Source: Gluconacetobacter aggeris
GTDB lineage: Bacteria > Pseudomonadota > Alphaproteobacteria > Acetobacterales > Acetobacteraceae
Direction of reading: 5' to 3'
NCBI RefSeq assembly: GCF_014174395.1
Contig: NZ_JABEQD010000006.1
Span: 62,001-126,000, forward strand
DNA: 64,000 nt
Shown here piece by piece: positions 45,930 through 55,476 of this stretch (within the stretch, counting starts at the first letter, position 1; each line of letters begins with the position of its first letter). Made by a program: the position numbers and the translations under genes. The notes beneath the pieces are model-generated. The model had not been told where the DNA came from, made no database searches, and saw only the letters and a list, made by a program, of their open reading frames with translations.

Positions 45930-46639
45930 TGCGTCGCCACGCCCCTGCGCGCATCCCGAGCCCGATAGAGATGATAAGACAGCAGCGTCTTGGCATCGCT
46001 ACGCCCGATGCGCGGAATGGCATCCAGATCGACCACATGCAGCCGGATCGATTCATGCTCGGCCGCATTTCCGGTCCGCCGTCCGTCCAGCGCCCGCATC
46101 GCCGCCTCGTCGATCTCCAGGTCCACGGCATAGAGCGTGATCGCTTCGTCGCAGCCGCCGGGCGACAGCCATACCGTCGTCAGCTCCACCATCTGGTCGG
46201 CGGATACGGCCAGGTCGGTACCGACTTCCTCGGCCAGTTCGCGCAAAGCGGTGCTGACCAGCCTCCCGCCCTCCAGCATCCCGGCCGGCAGCGCCAGCAG
46301 GTCGGGACAGGCCACGGGCAGGCGCGGCTCGCGGGTCAGGATGGTCCGCGCCGCGTGGCCGGGGCAATGCAGCACCACCAGGACCGAGACCGAGTCCCCA
46401 CGCAACAGCGCGGCACCCGGCACTTTCCGCCCGTCATGCCACGCATCGGCATCGACCAGGATAAACCCCACCCGCGCCCCGAAAAAGACCACATCCCGCA
46501 CCACGACGCGGCGCAGGTCGAAGCGCGCGGTGGCCTGCTCCAGCCAGCGGCGGAAATGCGGGGCCGCCCGCACGTCGGGCCACCGATCCTCCGGCACACC
46601 GGCCGAGAATGCGATCGGGATGTGATCGACCGGCACCAT
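45923..46639 (-). CDS. Nudix hydrolase (ADP-ribose pyrophosphatase-like) with N-terminal extension
   Basis: A 238-residue protein whose second half is a Nudix fold: LPAGMLEGGRLVSTALRELA and EEVGTDL form the Nudix box, although the spacing is one residue short and the first Glu is displaced, so the box is imperfect. It probably cleaves a nucleoside diphosphate derivative such as ADP-ribose or NADH. The first 90 residues (FRRWLEQATARFDLRRVVVR) resemble the N-terminal domain of the ADP-ribose/sugar-nucleotide hydrolases. The ATG at 46639 has GGAGGAGG seven bases upstream. It overlaps the PAP2 gene by 7 bp. Confidence 0.85.
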   Translation of the reverse strand: MVPVDHIPIAFSAGVPEDRWPDVRAAPHFRRWLEQATARFDLRRVVVRDVVFFGARVGFILVDADAWHDGRKVPGAALLRGDSVSVLVVLHCPGHAARTILTREPRLPVACPDLLALPAGMLEGGRLVSTALRELAEEVGTDLAVSADQMVELTTVWLSPGGCDEAITLYAVDLEIDEAAMRALDGRRTGNAAEHESIRLHVVDLDAIPRIGRSDAKTLLSYHLYRARDARRGVATQC

Positions 46640-46782
46640 GCGGCTGCCTCCTCCGGAACGGGTCGCGACGTTGCGTGCGCCAGCCTGCCGGAATCCGATT
46701 CGTCCGACCGTCTTCCCCGGCTTCGCCCACAGGATTGTCCCCATTTCTGTGGATAAATCCAGTGAGCGGTCCGGGTCGCGGG

Positions 46783-47115
46783 CTACTCGCACGCCGGTCG
46801 GTGTTCGACCTCGCGCCAGAGATGCACATAGCGCTGCGTATCGAAGCGGGGCTTGATGAACATGCGCCTGACCGCGTCGATGCCGGTGGACGTGAAATAG
46901 GCGCGCGGCGGCTCCTCGCCGGCTGCCACCCGCAACAGGCCGCGCGCGATCAGATCGCGGATCGACGCCGGAATGCGCGGCTGGCCCACCTGCGGCCCGC
47001 TTTTCCATGTCGGCAGGATGATGCCCTCCGACAGCGAGGGATTGCTGCCGGAATAGGTCCCGAAAGACCAGCGAATGAACCGTTCCTCGGAACGGGTCAG
47101 GCCTGTATCGACCAT
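46783..47115 (-). CDS. Hypothetical protein, possible small winged-helix protein
   Basis: A 110-residue soluble protein that I do not recognise. It is rich in Arg and aromatic residues, with SEERFIRWSFGTYSGSNPSL, then PRIPASIRDLIARGLLRV and YFTSTGIDAVRRMF, which read like a small winged-helix (helix, helix, wing) but without a clear family match. The frame stays open to 47253, but the ATG at 47115 gives the more compact product. No Shine-Dalgarno is obvious. It stands alone between the Nudix gene and an MFS transporter. Confidence 0.62.
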   Translation of the reverse strand: MVDTGLTRSEERFIRWSFGTYSGSNPSLSEGIILPTWKSGPQVGQPRIPASIRDLIARGLLRVAAGEEPPRAYFTSTGIDAVRRMFIKPRFDTQRYVHLWREVEHRPACE

Positions 47116-47314
47116 TGGGATGCACTCGCGTTCTTGTTTTTTTATGCTTGCACCGGCCGCCTTTTTGGCGGGCCGAACCCCAGTTTCGAGGTCTATATGA
47201 CCCAAACGCAAGACATTCTTTTCCAAATGATGCGCAGACGCGGCTCTTGACAAAGCATATGGAACGCGGGCCGTCTGCCCGCCCCATCAATGCCCCAGCG
47301 AACCAAGTCCCGTC

Positions 47315-48655
47315 ATGCCCGTATCCCCTGCCCCGTCCCGCACGACCAGCCTGACATGGAAGGACCTGCGCACGCTCGCACTTGCCGCGCTGGGCGGAGC
47401 ACTGGAATTCTATGATTTCGTCATCTTCGCCTATTTCGCGAAGATCATCGCCCAGCATTTCTTCCCCGCCAGCCAGCCCGACTGGCTGCGCCAGACCGAG
47501 ACCTTCGGCCTGTTCGGGGCCGGCTACCTGGCCCGCCCGCTGGGCGGCGTGATCATGGCCCATTTCGGCGACCTGCACGGGCGCAAGAAAATGTTCGCCT
47601 TCAGCGTGCTGCTGATGGCCGCCCCCACGCTGCTGATGGGCCTGCTGCCCGGTTTCGACATGCTCGGGGTCGGCGCACCGCTGGCGCTGCTGCTGCTGCG
47701 CATGGCCCAGGGGGCCGCCATCGGCGGCGAGGCACCGGGCGGCTGGGTCTTCGTCGCGGAACATGCCAACGCCCGGCATACCGGCCTGGCCTGCGGCCTG
47801 CTGACCGGCGGGCTGACGGCCGGCATGCTGATCGGCTCGCTGGTCGCACTGGGGCTGAATGCGGCCCTCTCCCCCACAGCGATCGCGGATTGGGGGTGGC
47901 GGCTGCCGTTCATCCTGGGCGGCGTGTTCGGGCTGATCGCCATGCGCCTGCGCCGCTGGCTGCACGAAACTCCGGTCTTCGCCGAAATGCAGGCCAGCGA
48001 CGCGCTGGCGCGGCAGGCCCCGCTGCTGGCCGTGCTGCGCGCCAGCCGCCGCGCCATCATTCTGTCGGTGATCGGCACCTGGACGCTGACCGCCGCCATC
48101 GTCGTCCTGCTGCTGATGATGCCCGCCCTGCTGCAAAGCCTGCACGGATTTTCCGCCACCAGCACCATGCAGGCCAGCCTGATCGCCACGCTGAGCATCA
48201 CCATCGCCGCGGTGACGATCGGGGCGGCGACCGACCGCTGGGGCCTGCGCGGCGTCATCCCGCCAGTCATCGCCCTGCTGATCGCCGGCGCCTGGGGGCT
48301 GTACGCGGTGGCCCCGGCCCATCCGTCATGGTTCCCGGCACTGGCCGCCCTGGCCGGGATCGGCGCCGGCTATGTCAGCCTGGTGCCGATCGCGATGGTG
48401 CGGGCCTTCCCCCCGGCAATCCGCTTTTCCGGCCTCTCCTTCTCCTACAACCTCTCCTACGCGGTCTTCGGCGGCCTGACGCCGGCCTGCGTCTCGGCGT
48501 TGGTGGGGCATGATCCGCGCGCCCCGGCCCTGTATGTGATCGGCACCGCCCTGGCGGGCGGCGCCGCATTATGGGCCATGCCCGACGTCACGACCCCGCG
48601 CCCGTCACCCGCCCCCGCCCTTCCGCTCGCCGGGCGGGATGCCACACGGATATAA
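47315..48655 (+). CDS. MFS transporter, metabolite:H+ symporter type
   Basis: A 446-residue inner-membrane carrier with about 12 hydrophobic segments. [20 protein letters not shown] in TM1, [12 protein letters not shown] in the TM2-3 loop and [13 protein letters not shown] after TM6 are typical of the proline/betaine, shikimate and citrate:proton symporter group. Substrate is unknown. The adenine deaminase gene starts 34 bp downstream on the same strand, so the two may be cotranscribed; purine transport is conceivable but this family usually moves carboxylates or betaines. Start ATG 47315. Confidence 0.9.
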   Translation: MPVSPAPSRTTSLTWKDLRTLALAALGGALEFYDFVIFAYFAKIIAQHFFPASQPDWLRQTETFGLFGAGYLARPLGGVIMAHFGDLHGRKKMFAFSVLLMAAPTLLMGLLPGFDMLGVGAPLALLLLRMAQGAAIGGEAPGGWVFVAEHANARHTGLACGLLTGGLTAGMLIGSLVALGLNAALSPTAIADWGWRLPFILGGVFGLIAMRLRRWLHETPVFAEMQASDALARQAPLLAVLRASRRAIILSVIGTWTLTAAIVVLLLMMPALLQSLHGFSATSTMQASLIATLSITIAAVTIGAATDRWGLRGVIPPVIALLIAGAWGLYAVAPAHPSWFPALAALAGIGAGYVSLVPIAMVRAFPPAIRFSGLSFSYNLSYAVFGGLTPACVSALVGHDPRAPALYVIGTALAGGAALWAMPDVTTPRPSPAPALPLAGRDATRI

Positions 48656-48689
48656 TGGACGACCTCGCCTGTCCGTGCTTAAGAACGAC

Positions 48690-50399
48690 ATGGCAAGCAT
48701 CTCTCCCGACCTGATCGCCCGTCGCATTCGCCAGGGCAGCGGCCAGGAACCACCGGATCTGGTCGTCCGCGACGTCCGGCTGTTCGATCTGGTGACCGGC
48801 GCGCTGATCGACACCGACATCGCGCTCTGCGGCGACACCATCGTCGGCACGCTGGACCGGTACGACGGCCCCAATGTGCTCGACGGGCGCGGCCGCATCG
48901 TCGTCCCCGGCTTCATCGACACCCATCTGCATGTCGAATCCTCGCTGGTCACGCCCTTCGAATTCGAACGCTGCGTGCTCCCGCACGGCGTCACGACCGC
49001 GATCTGCGATCCGCACGAAATGGCAAACGTGCTGGGCGTCCCCGCACTGCGCTATTTCCTCGACGCCGCCAGCCGCATGGTGATGGACCTGCGGGTCAAT
49101 CTGTCGAGCTGCGTCCCCTCCTCGCCGGTCGAAACCTCGGGCGCCGTCCTGATGGCGGACGACCTGACGCCACTGATGAACCACCCCAAGGTCATCGGCC
49201 TGGCGGAATTCATGAACATGCCCGGCGTGCTGTCCGGCGCGCCCGACTGCATGGACAAGCTGGCCGCCTTCGCCGGCCGCCATATCGACGGCCACGCACC
49301 GCTGATGCGCGGCAGGAAGCTGAACGGCTACCTGTCGGGCGGCATCTCGACCGATCACGAGGCCACCCGCGCCGACGAGGCCCTGGAGAAGATCCGCAAG
49401 GGCATGACGGTGCTGATCCGCGAAGGCTCGGTCTGCAAGGACCTGGCGGCGCTGGCCCCGCTGCTGACGGTCGAAACCTCGCCGTTCCTCGCCTTCTGCA
49501 CCGACGACCGCAACCCGCTGGAAATCGCGCATGAAGGCCATATCGACTTCCTGATCCGCAGCGCCATCGCGCGCGGCGTGCCTCCATTGGCCGCCTACCG
49601 CGCCGCCAGCCTGACGGCGGCGCGCGCCTTCGGGCTGACCGATCGCGGCATGCTGGCACCGGGCAAACGCGCCGACATCGTCTTCCTCGACGATCTGGAC
49701 CGCTGCACGGTCTCGGACGTGCTGGCCGGCGGCCGGCCGATCGCACCGGCGCTGGACCAGCGCCAGCCCATCGCCGCGCCCGGGCGCAACAGCGTCATCC
49801 TGAACCGGCCGGCAACAGCGGATGATTTCACGGTGCCCGGCAGCGGCACCGGCCGCCCGGTCATGGGCATCATCCCCGGCCAGATCATCACCGAGTTCCT
49901 GACCCTCGACCTGCCAGAGGCCAACGGCCAGACCCTCCCCGACATCCCCCGCGACATCGCCAAGGTCGCGGTCGTGGCGCGGCATGGGCTGAACGGCAAT
50001 ATCGGCCGTGGCTTCGTGCGCGGCTTCGGGCTGCGCGGCGGGGCACTGGCGTCCTCGGTCGGGCATGACGCGCACAATATCTGCGTCGTCGGCGTCGATG
50101 ATGCGGACATGGCAATGGCGGTCAACCGCCTGGCCGAAATCGGCGGCGGCTTCGTGATCGTCGAGAACCGCGCAATCCGCGCCGAACTGCCCCTGCCGAT
50201 CGCCGGCCTGATGAGCGACGCCCCCTTCGAGACCGTACGCGCGCAACTGGAAATCCTGCGCGCCGCAACGCGGGACATGGGCGTGACGCTGGAAGAACCG
50301 TTCCTGCAACTGGCCTTCCTGCCCCTGCCGGTGGTGCCGCACCTGAAAATCACCGATCACGGGCTGGTCGATGTCGGCCGTATGGCAGTCATCGGCTGA
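48690..50399 (+). CDS. ade: Adenine deaminase
   Basis: A 569-residue amidohydrolase that converts adenine to hypoxanthine and ammonia for purine salvage or nitrogen use. Metal motif DTHLHVESS, then [10 protein letters not shown] and [15 protein letters not shown], and the C-terminal AdeC domain ([25 protein letters not shown]) match the family, as does the length. The ATG at 48690 was chosen; an ATG at 48639 overlaps the transporter gene. It is 34 bp downstream of the MFS gene. Confidence 0.95.
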   Translation: MASISPDLIARRIRQGSGQEPPDLVVRDVRLFDLVTGALIDTDIALCGDTIVGTLDRYDGPNVLDGRGRIVVPGFIDTHLHVESSLVTPFEFERCVLPHGVTTAICDPHEMANVLGVPALRYFLDAASRMVMDLRVNLSSCVPSSPVETSGAVLMADDLTPLMNHPKVIGLAEFMNMPGVLSGAPDCMDKLAAFAGRHIDGHAPLMRGRKLNGYLSGGISTDHEATRADEALEKIRKGMTVLIREGSVCKDLAALAPLLTVETSPFLAFCTDDRNPLEIAHEGHIDFLIRSAIARGVPPLAAYRAASLTAARAFGLTDRGMLAPGKRADIVFLDDLDRCTVSDVLAGGRPIAPALDQRQPIAAPGRNSVILNRPATADDFTVPGSGTGRPVMGIIPGQIITEFLTLDLPEANGQTLPDIPRDIAKVAVVARHGLNGNIGRGFVRGFGLRGGALASSVGHDAHNICVVGVDDADMAMAVNRLAEIGGGFVIVENRAIRAELPLPIAGLMSDAPFETVRAQLEILRAATRDMGVTLEEPFLQLAFLPLPVVPHLKITDHGLVDVGRMAVIG

Positions 50400-50605
50400 A
50401 TCCAAAGCAGGCCCGGCTACCCCACCATCGGCGGCTCGCGCGAAATTGACGCCGCCCGGCAGTCCCCGTTTTCGGGGGACTGCCGAGACCAGCCTAGCCA
50501 TCCGGCTGCCCCCAGCCCCGAAAAACGCGCACAGGGCTTGCCAGCACCGCCATTTTTCAAACAGCCTCCGACGACCATGTTCTGACCCCTCGATCGGACG
50601 CCCCC

Positions 50606-51817
50606 ATGCCCCTTGCTCCGACGGATGCCGGCACGTTCATCACCCGCGCCAGCCCGGCCTATCGGCGCGCCGGACTGGCCCTGTTCCTGGCGGGTTTCGC
50701 CACCTTCTCGCTGCTCTATTGCGTGCAGCCGCTGCTGCCGGCCTTCTCCAGCCAGTTCGCCATCGGCGCCGCCAGCAGTTCGCTCGCCCTCTCGCTCTCC
50801 ACCAGCGCGCTCGCCATCGCCATCCTGCTGGCCGCCGCCCTGTCCGAGCGCATCGGCCGGCGCGAGATCATGACCCTGTCCATGATCCTGTCGGCGCTGC
50901 TGAACATCGTCGCCGCCTGCGCACCGGTCTGGCCGGCCCTGCTGGCGGCCCGCATGGCCGAGGGCTTCGTGCTGGGCGGCGTGCCGGCAGTGGCAATGAC
51001 CTACCTGGCCGAGGAGATCCATCCCGGCGAACTGGGCCTGGCCATGGGCCTGTATGTCGCCGGCACCGCCTTTGGCGGCATGATCGGCCGGGTCGGCACC
51101 GGCATCCTGACCGACGCGCTGTCCTGGCGCGCCGCCATGGCCATCATCGGCGTGGCCGGACTGCTCGCCGCACTCGGCTTCCTGGCGCTGCTGCCGCCCT
51201 CGCGCAATTTCGCCCCCCGGCCGGGGCTGAGCGCCCGCCACCATGCCGAGGCCTGGACACGTCACCTGCGGGACCCGGCGCTGCCGGCACTGTACGCCAT
51301 CGGCTTCACGGTGATGGGCACGTTCGTCACCATCTTCAATTATGCCGGCTACCGGCTGATGGCCCCACCCTACAATCTGGACCAGACCAGGCTGGGCCTG
51401 ATCTTTTCGGTCTATGTGTTCGGCATCGCGTCCTCGTCGGTCGCGGGCGCGCTGTCCGACCGCATGGGCCGCGGGCGCGTGCTCACGGCCGGCATCCTCA
51501 TCATGGCCGCCGGCATCGTGCTGACCCTGGCGCACGCCCTGCCGGTCATCTTCCTCGGCATCGTGTGCCTCACGATCGGCTTCTTCACCGCCCACGCCAT
51601 CGCCAGCGGCTGGGTGGGCCGCCTGGCGCGCACCGACCGCGGGCATGCGACCTCGCTCTATCTGCTGGCCTATTATCTGGGCTCCAGCATCGCCGGGTCG
51701 GTCGGCGGCTGGTGGTGGTCCGGCCTGGGGTGGAACGGGGTCGCCAGCTTCACGCTCCTGCTGCTGGGCGCGGCACTGGCCGCCGCCGCATGGCTGCGCC
51801 GGATAGCCCGGTCCTGA
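50606..51817 (+). CDS. MFS transporter (YnfM-like drug/metabolite exporter)
   Basis: A 403-residue carrier with about 12 hydrophobic segments. FATFSLLYCVQPLLPAFSSQF in TM1, SERIGRREIMTLSMILSALL after TM2 and AEEIHPGELGLAMGLYVAGT after TM4 match the YnfM/DHA1-type group. It probably exports a small organic compound. The DUF1697 gene follows after 13 bp. Start ATG 50606. Confidence 0.9.
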   Translation: MPLAPTDAGTFITRASPAYRRAGLALFLAGFATFSLLYCVQPLLPAFSSQFAIGAASSSLALSLSTSALAIAILLAAALSERIGRREIMTLSMILSALLNIVAACAPVWPALLAARMAEGFVLGGVPAVAMTYLAEEIHPGELGLAMGLYVAGTAFGGMIGRVGTGILTDALSWRAAMAIIGVAGLLAALGFLALLPPSRNFAPRPGLSARHHAEAWTRHLRDPALPALYAIGFTVMGTFVTIFNYAGYRLMAPPYNLDQTRLGLIFSVYVFGIASSSVAGALSDRMGRGRVLTAGILIMAAGIVLTLAHALPVIFLGIVCLTIGFFTAHAIASGWVGRLARTDRGHATSLYLLAYYLGSSIAGSVGGWWWSGLGWNGVASFTLLLLGAALAAAAWLRRIARS

Positions 51818-51830
51818 CGAGGGGAAACCA

Positions 51831-52346
51831 ATGACGGCCTATATTGCCCTGCTGCGGGCGGTCAATGTCGGCGGCACCGGAAAACTGCCGATGACCACCC
51901 TGGCCGAACTCTGTACGGCGGCCGGGCTCGCACGCGTGCAAACCTATATCGCCAGCGGCAACGTCGTCTTCCACAGCGACGGGCCCGAAGAACATGTGCG
52001 GACAGCACTCGAGGACCGGCTACAGGATTATTGCGGCAAGCGCGTGGGCGTAATCGTCCGAACCGCGTCCGAGATCGCGGCTATCGTGGCACGCAACCCG
52101 TTCCGCGCCATGCCGGGCAATCGCGTCATGGCCCTGTTCGTCGACACCCCCCTGCCGGCCGATCCCATGGAGGGTGTCACGGGCATGAAAGACGAACAGA
52201 TCCACCTGGGACCACGCGCATTGTTCGTCTTCTACCCCAACGGCATGGCAACAACCCGCCTGCGCATCCCCAGCGAAAAGACCGGAACCGCACGCAACAT
52301 GAACACGGTCGCCAGACTGGCGGAGATGGCGGCCGCCCTCGGATAA
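51831..52346 (+). CDS. DUF1697 family protein
   Basis: A 171-residue soluble protein with the DUF1697 hallmarks YIALLRAVNVGGTGKLPMT near the start, VQTYIASGNVVFHS, and RNMNTVARLAEMA at the end. The family has no firm function. It has GAGGGG eight bases before the ATG and follows the MFS gene by 13 bp, suggesting cotranscription. Confidence 0.9.
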   Translation: MTAYIALLRAVNVGGTGKLPMTTLAELCTAAGLARVQTYIASGNVVFHSDGPEEHVRTALEDRLQDYCGKRVGVIVRTASEIAAIVARNPFRAMPGNRVMALFVDTPLPADPMEGVTGMKDEQIHLGPRALFVFYPNGMATTRLRIPSEKTGTARNMNTVARLAEMAAALG

Positions 52347-52363
52347 AGGCCGCGCGCCAGTCC

Positions 52364-53584
52364 TTACGTGGACTGGGCGTTCCGCACCCTCAGGGCAAAC
52401 AGCGCCACCAGATAAACCAGCAGCCCGCCCACCGACAGCAGGGCTCCCCCCATGCCAAGCGCGCCATAGCCGAATTGGCGGGCCAGCAGCACGCTGCCCA
52501 GCACCGCGCCGAGCGCGTTCGCGATATTGAACGCGGAATGGTTGAGCGAGGCGGCCAGGGTCTGCGCGTTGCCGGCAAAATCCATCAACCGCGTCTGCAA
52601 TGCCGGCCCCAGCGCATTGAAGAAGGTCGGCACCAGAAAGACATCGGCCATCAGGCCGATGCGGCTGTGCAGGACGAACGGCAGGACCAGCATGGTCGCG
52701 ATACTGCCGACCAGCGCGACCAGCACGGCCGCATTCAGGTTGCGGTCGACAATCCAGGCCCCGACATTCGCACCCGCCAGCATGCCCGCGCCCCAGACCA
52801 CCATATAGACCATGACCATCCATTCCGGGACCTGCGTCACATTATGCAGGATGCTGGTCAGGAAGGTGTAGAGCGTGAACATGCCGCCAAAGCCGATGGC
52901 CGCCGTCAGCAGCGTCAGCAGCACCTGCGCATTGGCCAGCCCCTGCAATTCCCCCAGCGGCGTCACGGCACGATCGGGCTTGTCCGCCGGAATATACCGC
53001 CACACCCCCAGCAGGGTCACGGCACCGGCCAGCCCGATCACGGCATAGGCCACCCGCCAGCCAAGATGATCGGCGGCGAAGGTCGAGAACGGCGCGCCGA
53101 TCAGCGTGGCGATCGCAATGCCCGACAGCACCCGGCCAACCGCCCAGCCCCGCCGCGAGCGATCGACCATCGAGGCGCCGATCAGCGCCGAAATCCCGAA
53201 CAACGCGCCATGCGGCAAGCCGGCGATAAAGCGTGCGCCATCGACCAGCAGCGGGGTCGGCATCAGGATGCACAGAAAATTCCCGCCGCAGAAAAAGGCA
53301 AACAGCGCCAGCAGAAGCTCCCGGCGTGACAGGCGGGCACCGAGAATGGTGAAGAGCGGCGCGCCGACCACCACCCCCAGCGCATAGGCCGTAATGGCAT
53401 AGCCGGCCTGGGATTCCGACACATGGAGCGACGAGGCGAACTGGGGCAGCATCCCCATGATCGCAAACTCGCCTGTCCCGACAACGAATGTGCCGAATGT
53501 CAGCGTCAGGAAGGCCAGGGTCGTTCCATGCGGCGGCGGGATACGGGCAACACCGTGCCCATCCGGAATCATCTCTGTCGACAT
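52364..53584 (-). CDS. MFS transporter, AraJ/YdhP (DHA1) type
   Basis: A 406-residue carrier with about 12 hydrophobic segments. FGTFVVGTGEFAIMGMLPQF in TM1, LGARLSRRELLLALFAFFC after TM2, FIAGLPHGALFG in TM4 and LNHSAFNIANALGA in TM11 are typical of the AraJ/YdhP group of sugar and drug efflux carriers. It is convergent with DUF1697 and lies just downstream of a GlcG-type remnant. Start ATG 53584. Confidence 0.9.
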   Translation of the reverse strand: MSTEMIPDGHGVARIPPPHGTTLAFLTLTFGTFVVGTGEFAIMGMLPQFASSLHVSESQAGYAITAYALGVVVGAPLFTILGARLSRRELLLALFAFFCGGNFLCILMPTPLLVDGARFIAGLPHGALFGISALIGASMVDRSRRGWAVGRVLSGIAIATLIGAPFSTFAADHLGWRVAYAVIGLAGAVTLLGVWRYIPADKPDRAVTPLGELQGLANAQVLLTLLTAAIGFGGMFTLYTFLTSILHNVTQVPEWMVMVYMVVWGAGMLAGANVGAWIVDRNLNAAVLVALVGSIATMLVLPFVLHSRIGLMADVFLVPTFFNALGPALQTRLMDFAGNAQTLAASLNHSAFNIANALGAVLGSVLLARQFGYGALGMGGALLSVGGLLVYLVALFALRVRNAQST

Positions 53585-53611
53585 CGGATCAGTCCAGGAT
53601 TCTGGTCTATT

Positions 53612-53789
53612 TTACGAAACGGCAGCCAGGACGAAATCCGCGCTGTCCATATGGAACAGCGCGGCGGTCCTGGCCTTCCTGTTGCACACGTCGATGCAGC
53701 CGGGCGCGCGCCCATCCATGCGCAGGTAGGCGACCGGATACGCCGCCGCGTCCACAATGGACACGCACACAACGACGCCCTGCACGCAT
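53612..53789 (-). pseudogene. Remnant of a GlcG/HbpS (DUF336) heme-binding-type gene
   Basis: A minus-strand frame of about 60 codons reads VVVCVSIVDAAAYPVAYLRM and then KARTAALFHMDSAD, which is the central part of the GlcG/DUF336 family. The usual N-terminal helix and the whole C-terminal half with the glycine-rich loop are absent, and the frame runs into the 3' end of the APC permease gene. A full-length relative exists at 58.4 kb. It is best read as a decayed fragment, though a small expressed peptide cannot be excluded. Confidence 0.65.
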
Positions 53790-55382
53790 TCAGTGCCCGA
53801 TATCCGGCAGCCCGTCATCCGCTTCATCCATCAGCAACAGGTCCGGCGTGGCCACGGCGCTGCGCACCCCCCACACGCAGAACAGCAGCGAGACCCCCGC
53901 CACCACGATCAGGTCCCAGCCATAGGGAATCCACCCATGGCCGCCGAATTGCGGGCTGCCGGCATAGGACAGCGCCGCGATCGTCGGCAGATAGGCCATG
54001 AACCAGATGGCATGCCGCGCCGCCGCGCGATGCTGCGCCCAGCTATCCTGGCGACGGCACCACAGATAAAGCGGCAGGAGCAGCAGCATCAGCAGGATGA
54101 TATCCCCGCTCAGCGGCCAGCGCGCCCAGTACAGCAGCAGCGACGAGAACATGAAGGCCAGCGCCCCGGTCACCCGCATCACCGGCACCCGCACCGGACG
54201 CGGCCGATCGGCCAGCGTGCCCCGCAGCGCCAGCGCCGAAATCGGCAGCATCAGGTAGGAAATCACGGTGCAGACCGAAATCACCGCCGCCAAGATACCC
54301 CAGCCGCGAAAGCAGAACAGGAAGATATAGGCCGCCCCCAGATTGAACCACAGCGCCGGACGCGGCACCCCATATTCCGGATGGATCGCCCCCAGCAGGT
54401 CGGGCAGCGTGCCGTTGCGCTGCATGCCCAGCGTCATGCGCGTGCTGGACGCCAGATGCGTCGCCCCGGCCCCGCTGGGTGCCAGGAACGCATCGAAATA
54501 CAGCAGCACCGCCACCCAGTTCAGGTTGAAGGCAATGGCCAATTGCGCAAAGGGCGAGGAGAAGGACAGGGCCGCCCATCCCCCCGCACCCGGCCGCACC
54601 GCCCCCAGATAGGCGCATTGCAGCAGCAGATAGATCACGGTCGCCGTCGCCACCGACCCGATCACGGCAAACGGAATGCTGCGGCCCGGATTGCGTGCCT
54701 CGCCCGCCAGGTTCAGCGGGCTCTGGAACCCGTTGAAGGCGAAGACGATGCCCGAGGTCGCCACCGCCGTCAGCACGCCGGACAGGCCATAGGGCATGAA
54801 GCCCCCCGTCTCCGCACCGGTCAGGTTGCCGCCATGGAAGCTGCTGGCCATCAGCAGCACCGCCGTCGTCGCCGGCACGATCAGCTTGAAGACCGTGATG
54901 GCGGAATTGAACCGGGCAAAGAACCGCACGCCCCAGAAATTGAGCAGGAAATAGACCACCACCAGCACGGCGGCAGCCGCCAGTCCGCTCGGCGACAGCA
55001 CCCCGTCATGATACATTCCCCGCGCCCAGGAGAACGGCCAGGAACTCATATACTGCACCGACGCCTCGGCCTCGACCGGCACGACGCTGACGATCGACAG
55101 CCAGTTCGCCCCGGCGGCCATGAAGCCGACCAGCGGCCCGTGCGTCAGGTTGGCGTAACGGACCATGCCGCCCGCCACCGGAAACATGCTCCCCAGTTCG
55201 GTCGCCATGGCGGCGATGACCAGCGCGATGAAGGCCCCCAGCAGCCAGGCCAGGATGGCGGCCGGGCCGGCGGTGGAGGCCGCCCGCTCGGCCCCGAACA
55301 GCCACCCCGACCCGATCATGGCGCTCAGCCCGGTGAACATCAGTTGCCAGGGTCCAAGGGCACGATTCAGGCGGGACGACAC
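53790..55382 (-). CDS. APC-family amino acid permease
   Basis: A carrier of about 530 residues with 12-14 hydrophobic segments. LMFTGLSAMIGSGWLFGAER is the TM1 substrate-binding region, FPVAGGMVRYANLTHGPLVG and GIVFAFNGFQSPLNLAGEAR (TM6) match the amino acid/aspartate permease group. Start is unsettled: GTG at 55382 has GGAG ten bases upstream and begins right before the conserved core, while TTG at 55466 would add 28 residues. metE ends 94 bp upstream of the GTG on the same strand, so readthrough is likely and methionine or precursor transport is conceivable but unproven. Confidence 0.88.
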   Translation of the reverse strand: MSSRLNRALGPWQLMFTGLSAMIGSGWLFGAERAASTAGPAAILAWLLGAFIALVIAAMATELGSMFPVAGGMVRYANLTHGPLVGFMAAGANWLSIVSVVPVEAEASVQYMSSWPFSWARGMYHDGVLSPSGLAAAAVLVVVYFLLNFWGVRFFARFNSAITVFKLIVPATTAVLLMASSFHGGNLTGAETGGFMPYGLSGVLTAVATSGIVFAFNGFQSPLNLAGEARNPGRSIPFAVIGSVATATVIYLLLQCAYLGAVRPGAGGWAALSFSSPFAQLAIAFNLNWVAVLLYFDAFLAPSGAGATHLASSTRMTLGMQRNGTLPDLLGAIHPEYGVPRPALWFNLGAAYIFLFCFRGWGILAAVISVCTVISYLMLPISALALRGTLADRPRPVRVPVMRVTGALAFMFSSLLLYWARWPLSGDIILLMLLLLPLYLWCRRQDSWAQHRAAARHAIWFMAYLPTIAALSYAGSPQFGGHGWIPYGWDLIVVAGVSLLFCVWGVRSAVATPDLLLMDEADDGLPDIGH

Positions 55383-55476
55383 GTTGGGCAAACTCCGGAA
55401 CGAAGGGATGGGCGAGCGAATCGCGCGCGAAGCGCCCAACCAACCTCGTTCCGTGCCCCGATGCAACAGGCTCCGT

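Noticed and set aside
47150-47175. gccgcc-ttttt-ggcggg hairpin as a terminator
   Set aside because: The stem is short and imperfect and lies in a divergent promoter region rather than after a gene.
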